From the NCBI RefSeq assembly GCF_023509015.1, contig NZ_CP094975.1:1309501-1373500 (forward strand): a stretch of 64,000 nt of DNA, written 5' to 3'. The notes beneath the pieces were generated by a model. It searched no databases and had not been told where the DNA came from. It saw only the letters and a program-made list of their open reading frames with translations. Origin of the DNA: Pseudomonas abieticivorans. Lineage in GTDB: Bacteria > Pseudomonadota > Gammaproteobacteria > Pseudomonadales > Pseudomonadaceae. The position numbers and the translations under genes are program-made. Below, in pieces: positions 47,225-57,200 of the stretch (the stretch's first letter is position 1; each line of letters starts with the position of its first letter).

Positions 47225-47737
47225 TTATAATTCCGCCCGACGGCGGTTCCGGTAGATACCGACCGGCACCAGCAACGCCGTCAGCACAAAAGCGGCCAGT
47301 GCCCACTGCGCCAGCGACAGGCCCAGGATCGGCGGATAGGGAGTGGAGCAGAAGCCGCCCACCTGGAACACCAACGGCAGGGCGTTGGCCAAGGGCAGCC
47401 CATCGACAATGGGTTGCAGCACGTCGACGCCACAGCTGACATCGGGGTGCGCAAGGATATAGGCGTGGTTGCCAGCAGCCACGATACCGCCGATGGCGCT
47501 GAGCACCACCAGGCCTTCGAACAAGGTGAGGCTGCGCTTGCCCGGCATGGCGGCACCGATGAAGGCAAAGATGGCGATGAACAGCAATGCGTAACGTTGC
47601 AGGATGCACAACGGGCACGGCATTTCCTCGAGCACGATCTGCATGTACAGCGCGCCGCCGATCAGCGCCAGGCAGATGATGCCCAGCAAGACCAGGAAGC
47701 GCTTTTCGCGAGCCAGGTGCAGATTCACGTCACTCAT
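47225..47737 (-). CDS. dsbB: Disulfide bond formation protein B
   Basis: Inner-membrane enzyme that reoxidises DsbA and passes electrons to quinones. It has 170 residues and four membrane helices. The first active-site pair is in CPLCILQR (about 41-48). The second pair is Cys in PDVSCGVD (about 99) and GGFCSTPYPP (about 128). I chose the ATG at 47737 (MSDVNLHLAREKRFLVLLG). Its position beside the quinol oxidase genes is usual in Pseudomonas. Confidence 0.93.
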   Translation of the reverse strand: MSDVNLHLAREKRFLVLLGIICLALIGGALYMQIVLEEMPCPLCILQRYALLFIAIFAFIGAAMPGKRSLTLFEGLVVLSAIGGIVAAGNHAYILAHPDVSCGVDVLQPIVDGLPLANALPLVFQVGGFCSTPYPPILGLSLAQWALAAFVLTALLVPVGIYRNRRRAEL

Positions 47738-47872
47738 TGCATGTCCTTCAAGGGTGTGTGGTTGGCCGGGCAACGTCGGCATCGGGGCCGCGCTGGAAAT
47801 TCCGACGGCAAGTCTACACGCAGACCCAGACCCGATAGAACGAGAAAGGTTCCGAATGTATGTAGGATCTGT

Positions 47873-47908
47873 CCCCTTCGCCCAGGGAGTTTTCTGAGGG
47901 CGAAGGGG
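47873..47908. other. Perfect 11-bp inverted repeat downstream of hmp
   Basis: CCCCTTCGCCC and GGGCGAAGGGG separated by 14 bases. It lies 47 bp past the hmp stop (minus strand). There is no T-run on either side, so it may be a non-canonical terminator or an mRNA 3'-end hairpin. Confidence 0.55.
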
Positions 47909-47954
47909 GAATCACAGTACAGGCCGGCGCGATTAAACCAACATTAAGCCTTTC

Positions 47955-49136
47955 TCATTCCAGCGCGGAAGCCGGGCCGAAGAACTCGTAATGGCTTTGC
48001 TGCTCTGGCACGCCCAGCGCCTTGAGGTGGCGCTTGACCGCCGCCATGAACCCCTTGGGGCCCAGGAAGTAGGCGTCCAGGTCGCGCTGGGCCGGCAGCC
48101 ACTCACCCAGCAGCGCCTGGTCGAGCAGGCCAATGGCATCGGCCGCCGCGCTGGCGCCGTCATCCTCGCCGTAGCAATAAAAGCGCTTGAGTTGGGGATG
48201 GCGCGCGGCCAGGTGGTCAATGACCTCGCGAAAGGCGTGCACCGCGCCATTGCGTGCGCAGTGGATGAAGTGGATCGGCCGGTCGGTGCGCAGCGCCGCC
48301 TCAAGCATCGCCAGGGTCGGGGTAATGCCCACCCCGCCGCTGATCAGTACCAGCGGCTTGTCACTGTCGCGCAGGGTGAACTCGCCCGACGGCGTGAACA
48401 CCTCCAGGGTATCGCCCACCTGGAAGCGGTCGTGCAGAAAGGTGGACGCCCTGCCACCGGCCTCGCGTTTGACGCTGATGCGGTATTGCCCGGCGGTGGC
48501 CAATGCCGACAGCGAATAGTTGCGCCGATGCTCCTCGCCGTCGATGTTCAGCTTCAGGCCCAGGTACTGGCCGGGCGCCGCCTCAAGAATCGCCTGGCCG
48601 TCGACCGGCTCCAGGTAAAACGACACCACTTCGCTGCTCTCCTGCACCCGCGCCGCCAGGCGGAACGCCCGGCCGCCGCGCCAGCCACCCGGGGCCTGGG
48701 CCTTCTGGTCGTATACCTGGGCTTCGGCGCCAATCAGGATATCGGCCAGTTGCTGGTAGGCATTGCCCCAGGCCAGCAGCACCTGCGCGGTGGCGATGTC
48801 CTTGCCCAGCACTTCTTCGATCGCCTTCAGCAGGCAGCGCCCCACGATGGGGTAGTGCTCGGGCAGGATCTGCAAGGCCACGTGTTTGTTGATGATCGTC
48901 GCCAACAGGCCGCCCAGTTGATCGAGCTGGTCGATGTGGCGGGCATACATCAAAACGCCGTTGGCCAGCGCGCGCGGCTGGTCTCCGTTGGCCTGGTTGG
49001 CCTGGTTGAACAGCGGGCGCACCTCTGGGTATTCGTTGAGCATCATCGAATAGAAATGCGTCATCAGCGCTTCGCCGCCGCTTTCCAGCAGCGGTACGGT
49101 GGACTTGACGATGGCACGATCGTGGGCACTCAGCAT
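47955..49136 (-). CDS. hmp: Flavohemoglobin, NO dioxygenase
   Basis: Converts nitric oxide and oxygen to nitrate using NAD(P)H. Of 393 residues, the globin domain is at about 1-138 with the proximal His in NKHVALQILPEHYPIVG (about 84-100). The FAD domain (RNYSLSA at about 205-211) and the NAD domain (ISGGVGITPTLAML at about 268-281) follow. It is divergent from norR, and three NorR-type sites lie in the gap. In P. aeruginosa the homologous pair is fhp/fhpR. Confidence 0.97.
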   Translation of the reverse strand: MLSAHDRAIVKSTVPLLESGGEALMTHFYSMMLNEYPEVRPLFNQANQANGDQPRALANGVLMYARHIDQLDQLGGLLATIINKHVALQILPEHYPIVGRCLLKAIEEVLGKDIATAQVLLAWGNAYQQLADILIGAEAQVYDQKAQAPGGWRGGRAFRLAARVQESSEVVSFYLEPVDGQAILEAAPGQYLGLKLNIDGEEHRRNYSLSALATAGQYRISVKREAGGRASTFLHDRFQVGDTLEVFTPSGEFTLRDSDKPLVLISGGVGITPTLAMLEAALRTDRPIHFIHCARNGAVHAFREVIDHLAARHPQLKRFYCYGEDDGASAAADAIGLLDQALLGEWLPAQRDLDAYFLGPKGFMAAVKRHLKALGVPEQQSHYEFFGPASALE

Positions 49137-49181
49137 GATGAAATTCCTCGTTGGGCAGGGTTAAGCGTCTACCTGGGTGTA

Positions 49182-49198
49182 ATCAGCTTTCATGCCAA
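49182..49198 (-). promoter_or_regulatory. Candidate sigma-54 promoter of hmp
   Basis: Minus strand TTGGCATGAAAGCTGAT: a good -24 element (TTGGCA) with a weaker -12 (CTGA instead of TTGC). NorR is a sigma-54 activator, so such a promoter is expected here. The -12 mismatch lowers confidence. Confidence 0.45.
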
Positions 49199-49238
49199 CA
49201 ATAAAAGCCTTAAAAATCAGTGTCTTATAATTTATGCA

Positions 49239-49294
49239 GTCATAATGACGTCGGGTAATCTATAGTCATAAGGACTACAAGGAGTCTTTATGAC
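49239..49294. promoter_or_regulatory. Three candidate NorR binding sites
   Basis: GTCATAATGAC (49239-49249), GTCATAAGGAC (49265-49275) and GTCTTTATGAC (49284-49294). All fit the NorR core GT-N7-AC, and the first is a perfect GTCA-N3-TGAC palindrome. Three sites is also the number upstream of E. coli norVW. The third covers the norR start codon, which suggests autorepression. Confidence 0.7.
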
Positions 49295-50852
49295 TGCAAA
49301 ACCGCTGCTCACCGCCTTGCTGCCCCTGGTGTCGGACCTGTCTCGCGAGCTGCCGGAGCCGGAGCGCTACCGCCGCCTGCTGGAAGCCATGCGCGCGCTG
49401 CTGCCCTGCGACGCCACCGCCTTGCTGCGCCTGGACGGCGAGTGGCTGGTACCGCTGGCCGTGGATGGCTTGAGCACCGACACCCTGGGCCGACGCTTCA
49501 AGGTCAGCGAACACCCACGCTTTGCCGCGCTGATGAGCAGCAGCGGCCCGACGCGCTTCGACAGCGACAGTGAGTTGCCCGACCCCTACGACGGCCTGGT
49601 CGAAGGCCTGCACGAACACCTGCAAGTGCACGACTGCCTGGGTTGCCCGTTGTTTATCGACCAGCAACCCTGGGGCCTGCTGACCCTGGACGCCTTGGAC
49701 CCGTCGCGCTTCGACCGCATTGACCTGGACGCCCTGCAAGCCTTTGCCAGCCTTGCGGCAGCCACGGTAACCGTGGCCGAGCGCATCGAGCGCCTGGCCG
49801 TGCGGGCCGAGGACGAACACCAGCGCGCCGAAATCTACCGCCAGGCCAGCGGCCAGCAGGCCAAGGAAATGATCGGCCAGAGTGCAGCGCTCAAGCACCT
49901 GGTGGAGGAGATTGCCCTGGTGGGCGGCAGCGACCTGACCGTGTTGATCACCGGGGAGACCGGCGTGGGCAAGGAACTGGTGGCCCAGGCCATCCACCAG
50001 GCCTCGAGCCGGGCAAGCAAGCCGATGATCAGCTTGAACTGCGCCGCCCTGCCCGACACCCTGGTGGAAAGCGAACTGTTTGGCCACGTGCGCGGCGCGT
50101 TCACTGGCGCAACCCACGAGCGCCGCGGCAAATTCGAGCTGGCCAACGGCGGCACGCTGTTCCTCGACGAGGTGGGCGAACTGTCCCTGGCCGTGCAGGC
50201 CAAGCTGCTGCGGGTGTTGCAAAGCGGCCAGTTGCAGCGCTTGGGCTCAGACCAGGAGCACCGCGTGGACGTGCGCCTGATCGCCGCGACCAACCGCGAC
50301 CTGGCCGAGGAAGTGCGCGCCGGCCGCTACCGCGCCGACTTCTACCACCGCCTGAGCGTGTACCCATTGCCGGTGCCGCCGCTGCGCGATCGCGGCCGCG
50401 ACGTCTTGCTGCTCAGCGGTTACTTCCTGGAGCAAAACCGCTCGCGCATGGGCTTGCACAGCTTGCGCCTGACTGACGACGCCCAGGCCGCCCTGCTCGC
50501 CTACACGTGGCCGGGCAACGTGCGCGAGCTTGAGCACCTGATCGGCCGCTCGGCACTCAAGGCCCAAGGCCTGCACCCGGAGCGCCCACGCATCCTCAGT
50601 TTGAGCGCCAGGGACCTGGACCTGCCAGCACCGGGCAGCCTGGCGCAGGCAACGCCTGAAAGCCGCGAGCCGGATGTGGCCGAGCCGGTGCTGGCCAGCG
50701 GCGACCTGCGCCAGGCGCTGGACGCCTACCAGCGGCAGTTGATCCAGGCCTGCCTGGCACGGCACAGTGACAACTGGGCTAGCGCCGCCCGCGAGCTGGG
50801 CCTGGACCGTGCCAACCTGAACCGCATGGCCCGGCGCCTGGGCCTGAAGTAA
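49290..50852 (+). CDS. norR: Nitric-oxide-responsive activator NorR (FhpR)
   Basis: Sigma-54-dependent activator of NO-detoxification genes. Of 520 residues, the N-terminal GAF domain (about 20-165) binds NO at a non-heme iron. The AAA+ domain (about 193-430) has Walker A GETGVGKE (222-229) and the sigma-54 contact loop GAFTGA (269-274). The Fis-type HTH is at about 475-520 ([20 protein letters not shown]). The start ATG at 49290 follows AAGGAG. The expected target is hmp. Confidence 0.95.
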   Translation: MTAKPLLTALLPLVSDLSRELPEPERYRRLLEAMRALLPCDATALLRLDGEWLVPLAVDGLSTDTLGRRFKVSEHPRFAALMSSSGPTRFDSDSELPDPYDGLVEGLHEHLQVHDCLGCPLFIDQQPWGLLTLDALDPSRFDRIDLDALQAFASLAAATVTVAERIERLAVRAEDEHQRAEIYRQASGQQAKEMIGQSAALKHLVEEIALVGGSDLTVLITGETGVGKELVAQAIHQASSRASKPMISLNCAALPDTLVESELFGHVRGAFTGATHERRGKFELANGGTLFLDEVGELSLAVQAKLLRVLQSGQLQRLGSDQEHRVDVRLIAATNRDLAEEVRAGRYRADFYHRLSVYPLPVPPLRDRGRDVLLLSGYFLEQNRSRMGLHSLRLTDDAQAALLAYTWPGNVRELEHLIGRSALKAQGLHPERPRILSLSARDLDLPAPGSLAQATPESREPDVAEPVLASGDLRQALDAYQRQLIQACLARHSDNWASAARELGLDRANLNRMARRLGLK

Positions 50853-50935
50853 AAGCGCCGTGGCACTCAAGACTGGGTGCCACGGGTCGATAACCCAGCA
50901 TCGAACTCGTTTTTCGCCTGACCCGGAAGGTTTAT

Positions 50936-51829
50936 ATGTCATCCAAGAATGCCCGCGCGGATTCACTCTCGCTGCTGCTGTTTACCCTGCGCAGCGGCAA
51001 GCTGATGGCGATCAACCTGCTGAAGGTCAGCGAAATCATCCCCTGCCCGGCGCTAACCCGCCTGCCCGAGTCGCACCCCCACGTCAAGGGCGTGGCCACA
51101 CTGCGCGGGGCCACGCTGTCGGTCATCGACTTGAGCCGGGCCATCGGCGAAATGCCGCTGAACGACCCCAACGGCGGCTGCCTGATCGTGACCGACGTAA
51201 GCCGCTCCAAACAGGGCCTGCACGTGCAGGCGGTGAGCAAGATCGTGCACTGCCTGACCACCGACATCCGCCCGCCACCCTACGGCGCCGGGGTCAAATC
51301 GTTCATCACCGGCGTCACCCAGGTGGACGGCGCGCTGGTGCAGGTGCTGGACATCGAAAAGGTCATCCACGGCATTGCCCCGGCGCAGATCGAAGCGGCC
51401 CCGGCGCAACTGAGCGACGCCGATGCCCAACTGCTGGCCAAGGCCAATATCCTGGTGGTGGACGACAGCCAGGTGGCGCTACAGCAATCGTTGATTACCC
51501 TGCGCAACCTGGGCATCGACTGCCACACCGCGCGCAGCGCCAAGGAGGCCATCGACGTATTGCTGGAACTGCAGGGCACGCCCGAGCAGATCAACGTATT
51601 GGTGTCGGACATCGAAATGTCGGAAATGGACGGCTACGCGCTGACCCGCACCCTGCGCGAAACCCCGGACTTCAAGGACCTGTACGTGTTGCTGCACACC
51701 TCGCTGGACAGCGCCATGAACAGCGAGAAAGCCAAGGCTGCCGGGGCCAACGCGGTACTGACCAAGTTTTCTTCACCCGACCTTACCGAATGCCTGATCC
51801 GCGCGGCCCAGGCCGTGGCCGGTCACTGA
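50936..51829 (+). CDS. cheV: Chemotaxis protein CheV
   Basis: A 297-residue coupling protein: CheW-like domain (about 12-150) fused to a receiver domain (about 171-295). The phospho-acceptor is Asp225 (LVSDIEMSEMDGY), with the acidic pair VVDD at about 174-177 and Lys in VLTKFSS. It couples chemoreceptors to CheA and may tune adaptation. No other chemotaxis gene is near; Pseudomonas genomes usually carry several dispersed cheV genes. Only 13 bp separate it from the following GNAT gene. Confidence 0.93.
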   Translation: MSSKNARADSLSLLLFTLRSGKLMAINLLKVSEIIPCPALTRLPESHPHVKGVATLRGATLSVIDLSRAIGEMPLNDPNGGCLIVTDVSRSKQGLHVQAVSKIVHCLTTDIRPPPYGAGVKSFITGVTQVDGALVQVLDIEKVIHGIAPAQIEAAPAQLSDADAQLLAKANILVVDDSQVALQQSLITLRNLGIDCHTARSAKEAIDVLLELQGTPEQINVLVSDIEMSEMDGYALTRTLRETPDFKDLYVLLHTSLDSAMNSEKAKAAGANAVLTKFSSPDLTECLIRAAQAVAGH

Positions 51830-51842
51830 GCCCGGGCCCGCC

Positions 51843-52313
51843 ATGGCAACCTGTCACCTGCTGCGCAAAGACCTGACCCAAGGGCTGGCACCGGTGGCCC
51901 TGCCGACCGGCGTGCACCCGGTGGCCTTTGAACACGGCCTGCTTGAACCGATCCACGGCTTGCTGGAACTGGGTTACCAGCAAGGGGGCGGCGAGGTGCC
52001 GGCGCTGCAGGACTGGCTGACCCTGACCACCCGCGATGCCGAGTTCGACCCCGCCTTGTGCCTGTTGCTGGCCGACGAGCACGGGTTGGTGGCCGTGGCC
52101 CAGGGTTGGCGCAGCGCGTTTATCAAGGACTTGGTGGTGCACCCGCGCGCACGTAACCGGGGCATCGGCCTGGCCTTGCTGCAGCATTGCTTCGAGGTGT
52201 ACCGCCAGCGCGGCGAGCCCAGCGTCGACCTCAAGGTACTGGACAGCAACCTGAATGCCCGCCGCCTGTACGAACGCGCCGGCATGCTCTGGATAGCTCG
52301 ATACACACTGTAA
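51843..52313 (+). CDS. GNAT family N-acetyltransferase
   Basis: A 156-residue acetyltransferase. The CoA-binding part is VVHPRARNRGIGLALLQHC (about 99-117), preceded by SAFIKDL and followed by LDSNLNARRLYERAGML. The N-terminal ~60 residues are less typical (LLRKDLTQGLAPVALPTGVH). It closely follows cheV and is probably co-transcribed. Substrate is unknown. Confidence 0.87.
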   Translation: MATCHLLRKDLTQGLAPVALPTGVHPVAFEHGLLEPIHGLLELGYQQGGGEVPALQDWLTLTTRDAEFDPALCLLLADEHGLVAVAQGWRSAFIKDLVVHPRARNRGIGLALLQHCFEVYRQRGEPSVDLKVLDSNLNARRLYERAGMLWIARYTL

Positions 52314-52379
52314 CAACGCCGCGAACAGCCCCTGGCTATGCTTGGGCATAATTAACGATCAGTTCTCGCGGATACCTTG

Positions 52380-52700
52380 ATGAAAACCATTCTCCTGTTG
52401 CTGGGCCTGACCGCCCTGAGCGCCAACGCACTGGCTTCGAGCGAAGCCGCGTGGGCCGCCTACGACAAAAGCGTACTCGCCAGTTGCCTCAAGGCCAGCC
52501 AACTGAAAGGCACCCAGGCCATTGGCAGCCCTGCCCAATTCGATGACCAGGTCGGCTACACCGCCCTGCTGTTGCAAGGTCGCTACCCGCAACCGCACAT
52601 GAAGAACCAGAGCGGCTTGGAATTGTGCCTGTACAACAAACAAACCAAGCGCGCCGCCGTCACCGAGTGGGACTCGGTGAAATCGCTCAAAGCCAGATAA
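52380..52700 (+). CDS. Small secreted protein, function unknown
   Basis: A 106-residue protein with signal peptide MMKTILLLLGLTALSANALA. The mature part contains two cysteines (ASCLKAS and ELCLYNKQ) and ends AAVTEWDSVKSLKAR. It has its own short upstream gap with a possible promoter. No family recognised. Confidence 0.78.
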   Translation: MKTILLLLGLTALSANALASSEAAWAAYDKSVLASCLKASQLKGTQAIGSPAQFDDQVGYTALLLQGRYPQPHMKNQSGLELCLYNKQTKRAAVTEWDSVKSLKAR

Positions 52701-52944
52701 AAACGTACAGCAAGCTTAACAAGGGCAGGAACACATCGGTGCTGGCGGCGAGCGCTACGCTGCTCAGCAGCAGGGTCACGGGCATCGAAAACACAAGCGC
52801 CTCGAGCCATTTATTTTTGTTGAGCCTGAACACAGGGGCCACCTTGGTTGATCGCCGATTCGCAGGCCGCCCAGTGTCGCGAGAACAAAAGGCCTCTACT
52901 ATTGGCAAATTCTGTAGAACCTGTAGGAAATGCCCTCTCTGCAC
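52687..52944 (-). CDS. Possible small membrane protein
   Basis: An open frame of 85 codons. The C-terminal 45 residues are strongly hydrophobic (ALVFSMPVTLLLSSVALAAS and VFLPLLSLLYVFIWL), consistent with two membrane segments. The N-terminal part is ordinary and may not be translated. It overlaps the end of the convergent secreted-protein gene by 14 bp. It fills an otherwise gene-free gap of 380 bp (52701-53080); I see no other feature in that gap. Confidence 0.35.
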   Translation of the reverse strand: MQRGHFLQVLQNLPIVEAFCSRDTGRPANRRSTKVAPVFRLNKNKWLEALVFSMPVTLLLSSVALAASTDVFLPLLSLLYVFIWL

Positions 52945-53080
52945 AGCACGGTGCGACCGCTGCCCTGGTGACCTTCAGGCTTTTCTGTCAAGGCTGACAG
53001 CTAGCGGTCATGCTCTTGACCCGATCGCCGCTATATAAGAACAACACACTGCCGTCCCTCCAGCCCTGGCGTCTCACCGC

Positions 53081-54229
53081 ATGCGCAACCCGACAAAAAA
53101 AATCCTGGTTCTGATCATCATCGTGCTGTTAGCCGTAGGCATCTGGCTGTGGAAATTCCCGGCCGCGAAAAAAATCGCCGCGCCCCTCGCCGTCCCCGTG
53201 AAAGTGGCGACCGTGGTCCGTCAGGATGTGCCCCGCACGCTGACCGGGATCGGCTCGGTGCTGTCGCTGCACAGTGTTGCGGTGCGCCCGCAGGTGGACG
53301 GCGTGCTCACCAAGCTGTGGGTCAAGGAGGGCCAGCAGGTGAAGGAAGGTGACCTGCTGGCCAGCATCGACGACCGCTCCATCCGCGCCAGCCTCGACCA
53401 GGCGCGCGCAACACTGAGCCAGAGCCAGGCGCAATTACAGGTGGCCGCCGTCAACCTCAAGCGCTACAAGGACTTGAGTGTCGATAACGGTATCTCGCGG
53501 CAAACCCTGGACCAGCAACAGGCGCTGGTCGACCAACTCAAAGCAACCGTTCAAGGCAACCAGGCTTCGATCGCCTCGGCCCAGGTGCAATTGTCGTACA
53601 CCCAGATCCGCTCACCGGTGACCGGGCGCGTGGGCATCCGCAACGTCGACGAAGGCAACTTTTTGCGCGTGACCGACACCCAGGGCCTGTTCAGCGTGAC
53701 GCAGATCGACCCGATTTCCATCGAATTCTCACTGCCACAACAAGCATTGCCAACCTTGCAAGCGCTGGTGCACGGCAACCAGGCGGCCCCGGTGTTCGCC
53801 TATGTCGATGGCAATGCCGAAGACGGCACCCTGCTCGGCCAGGGCCAATTGAGCCTGATCGACAATCAGATCTCCGCGACCACCGGCACCCTGCGCGTCA
53901 AGGCCGTGTTCGACAACGGCGGGCAAAAGCTCTGGCCGGGGCAACTGGTCAACATCAAGGTGCAGACCGCGTTGCAGCACGACGCGCTGGTGGTGCCGCC
54001 GACCGTGGTGCAACGCGGGCTGGACGGCTATTACCTGTACCGCCTGAAGGGTGACAAGGTCGAATCGGTACCGGTCAAGATGCTGTTCCAGAACAGCGAC
54101 CTGAACGTGATCGAAGGCGTCAGTGATGGCGACGTGGTGATCCGCGATGGGCAGTCGCGGCTCAAGCCTGGCAGCCAAGTCGAGATCCTCAAGGACACCC
54201 CGGCCGAGCCACTCGAGGTGGCCCAATGA
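53081..54229 (+). CDS. RND efflux periplasmic adaptor subunit
   Basis: Membrane-fusion protein of 382 residues that links an RND pump to an outer-membrane channel. An N-terminal anchor (KKILVLIIIVLLAVGIWLW, about 6-24) is followed by a lipoyl half (VRPQVDGVLTKLWVKEGQQV, about 68-87). An alpha-hairpin (about 100-165), the second lipoyl half (IRSPVTGRVGIRNVDEGNF) and beta-barrel domains follow. It is MdtA-like. It overlaps the pump gene by 4 bp (ATGA). No outer-membrane factor gene accompanies the pair. Confidence 0.93.
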   Translation: MRNPTKKILVLIIIVLLAVGIWLWKFPAAKKIAAPLAVPVKVATVVRQDVPRTLTGIGSVLSLHSVAVRPQVDGVLTKLWVKEGQQVKEGDLLASIDDRSIRASLDQARATLSQSQAQLQVAAVNLKRYKDLSVDNGISRQTLDQQQALVDQLKATVQGNQASIASAQVQLSYTQIRSPVTGRVGIRNVDEGNFLRVTDTQGLFSVTQIDPISIEFSLPQQALPTLQALVHGNQAAPVFAYVDGNAEDGTLLGQGQLSLIDNQISATTGTLRVKAVFDNGGQKLWPGQLVNIKVQTALQHDALVVPPTVVQRGLDGYYLYRLKGDKVESVPVKMLFQNSDLNVIEGVSDGDVVIRDGQSRLKPGSQVEILKDTPAEPLEVAQ

Positions 54230-57200
54230 CCGGCCGCGGATCAGTATCGGCCTGGTGCATCGACCATCCGGTCGCCACCCTGCTGCTGACCTTCGCCCTG
54301 GTGCTGCTCGGCGGCATTGCCTTCCCACGGCTGCCCGTGGCGCCGTTGCCGGAGGCCGAGTTCCCGACCATCCAGGTGACCACCAACCTGCCCGGTGCCA
54401 GCCCCGAAACCATGGCTTCCTCGGTGGCCACGCCCCTGGAAGTGCAGTTCAGCGCCATCCCCGGCATGACCCAGATGACCTCGACCAGCGCGCTGGGCTC
54501 GACCATCCTGACCTTGCAGTTCACCCTGAACAAAAGCATCGACACCGCCGCCCAGGAAGTCCAGGCGGCGATCAATACCGCCGCCGGCAGCCTGCCCAAG
54601 GACCTGCCCACCCTGCCCACCTGGAAAAAGGTCAACCCTGCCGACAGCCCCGTGCTGATCCTCAGCGTCAGCTCGCAACTGATGCCGGGCACCGAACTGA
54701 GCGACTACACCGAAACCCTGCTGGCGCGGCAGATCAGCCAGATCGACGGCGTTGGCCAGGTGAACATCACCGGTCAACAACGCCCGGCCATCCGCGTGCA
54801 GGCCTCGGCCGATCGCCTGGCCGCCATCGGCCTGACCCTGGCCGACGTGCGCGTGGCCTTGCAGAACACCAGCCTGAACCTGGCCAAGGGCGCGCTGTAC
54901 GGTGCCTCCAGCATTTCCACGCTGTCCTCCAACGACCAACTGTTCAAGGCTGCCGACTACTCGCAGTTGATCGTGTCATACAAGGACGGCGCGCCGGTAC
55001 ACCTGACCGACGTCGCACGGATCATCAACGGTTCGGAGAACGCCTACGTGCAGGCCTGGTCCGGCGAAAATCCTGGCCTGAACCTGGCCATCTCGCGCCA
55101 GCCGGGGGCCAACATCGTCGAGACCGTGGACCGCATCAAGGCCGCCCTGCCCGGGCTGCAAGCCTTGCTGCCGGCCTCGGTGCAGGTCACGGTACTCAAC
55201 GACCGCACCCGCACCATCCGCGCCTCGCTGCATGAAGTGGAAATGACCCTGATGATCGCCGTGCTGCTGGTAATCGCGGTGATGGCGTTGTTCCTGCGCC
55301 AATGGTCGGCCACGCTGATCGTGTCGGCCGTGCTGGGGGTGTCGCTGATCGCCAGCTTCGCGCTGATGTACGCGCTGGGCTTCAGCCTGAACAACCTGAC
55401 ACTGGTGGCCATCGTGGTGGCCGTAGGCTTCGTGGTAGACGACGCCATCGTGGTGGTGGAAAACATCCACCGCCACCTGGAGGCCGGCGACGGCATGCGC
55501 GAAGCGGCGATCAAGGGCGCCGGCGAGATCGGCTTTACCGTGGTGTCGATCAGCTTCTCGCTGGTGGCCGCATTCATTCCGCTGCTGTTCATGGGCGGCG
55601 TGGTGGGCCGGCTGTTCAAGGAATTTGCCCTGACCGCCACCTCCACCATCCTGATTTCGGTGGTGGTGTCACTCACCCTGGCGCCCACCCTGGCGGCCAA
55701 GTTCATGCGCGCGCCCGTGCATAAACCCAACGCCAAGCCCGGTTTCAGCGAGCGTCTGCTGGCCGGTTACGATCACTACCTGCAAAAAGCCCTGAACCAT
55801 CAGCGGCTGATGCTGGGCATATTCCTGACCTCGGTGGCCCTGGCCGTCGCGGGCTACGTGTTTATCCCCAAGGGCTTCTTCCCCATCCAGGACACCGGGT
55901 TCGTGCTCGGCACCACCGAAGCCGCTGCCGACATTTCCTACCCCGACATGGTCGCCAAGCATGAGGCATTGGCCAAGATCGTCGGTGAAGACCCGGCCGT
56001 GATGGCCTACTCCCATTCGGTCGGCGTCACCGGCAGCAACCAGACCATCGCCAACGGGCGTTTCTGGATCACGCTCAAAGACCGCGGCGACCGTGACGTT
56101 TCGGCCAGCCAGTTCATCGATCGCCTACGCCAGAAACTGGTCAAGGTGCCAGGCATCGTGCTGTACCTGCGTGCCGGCCAAGACATCAACCTGAGCTCCG
56201 GCCCCAGCCGCGCGCAGTACCAGTACGTGCTCAAAAGCAATGACGCACCCACCTTGAACCTCTGGACCCAGCGCTTGACCGAAAAGCTGCGCACCCTCCC
56301 GGCGTTTCGCGACCTGTCCAACGACCTGCAACTGGGCGGCAGCATTACCCACATCACCATCGACCGCACTGCCGCAGCGCGCTTCGGCCTGAGCGCGGCC
56401 GACGTCGACCAGGCGCTGTACGATGCCTTTGGCCAACGGCAGATCAATGAATTCCAGACCGACACCAACCAATACAAGGTGATTCTGGAGCTGGATCAGG
56501 CCCAGCGCGGCAAGGCCGAAAGCCTCAACTACTTCTACCTGCGCTCGCCCTTGAGCGGGGAAATGGTGCCACTCTCGGCCTTGGCCCGGGTAGACGCACC
56601 CACTATCGGCCCGCAGTCCATCGCCCACGACGGCATGTTCCCGGCGGCCAACCTGTCCTTCAACCTGGCACCCGGCGTGGCCCTGGGCGATGCGGTCAAC
56701 CTGCTCAACCAGGCGAAAAACGAAATCGGCATGCCAGCCACCCTCACCGGCAATTTCCAAGGCGCGGCCCAGGCCTTCCAGAGCTCGCTGGCCAGCCAGC
56801 CGTGGTTGATCCTGGCCGCGCTGGTGGCGGTGTACATCATCCTGGGGGTGCTGTACGAGAGCTTCGTGCACCCGCTGACCATCATTTCCACCCTGCCCTC
56901 GGCCGGCCTGGGCGCGCTGATCATGCTGTGGCTGTGCGGCCAGGACTTCTCGATCATGGCGCTGATCGGCCTGGTGTTGCTGATCGGCATCGTCAAGAAA
57001 AACGGCATCCTGATGGTCGACTTCGCCCTGGAAGCCCAGCGCCACCACGGGATGTCGCCGCGCGACGCGATCTACCAAGCCTGCCTGACGCGCTTTCGGC
57101 CCATCATCATGACCACCCTGGCCGCGCTGCTGGGCGCCCTGCCACTGATGCTCGGCTACGGCACCGGCGCCGAACTGCGCCAGCCGCTGGGCATGGCGGT

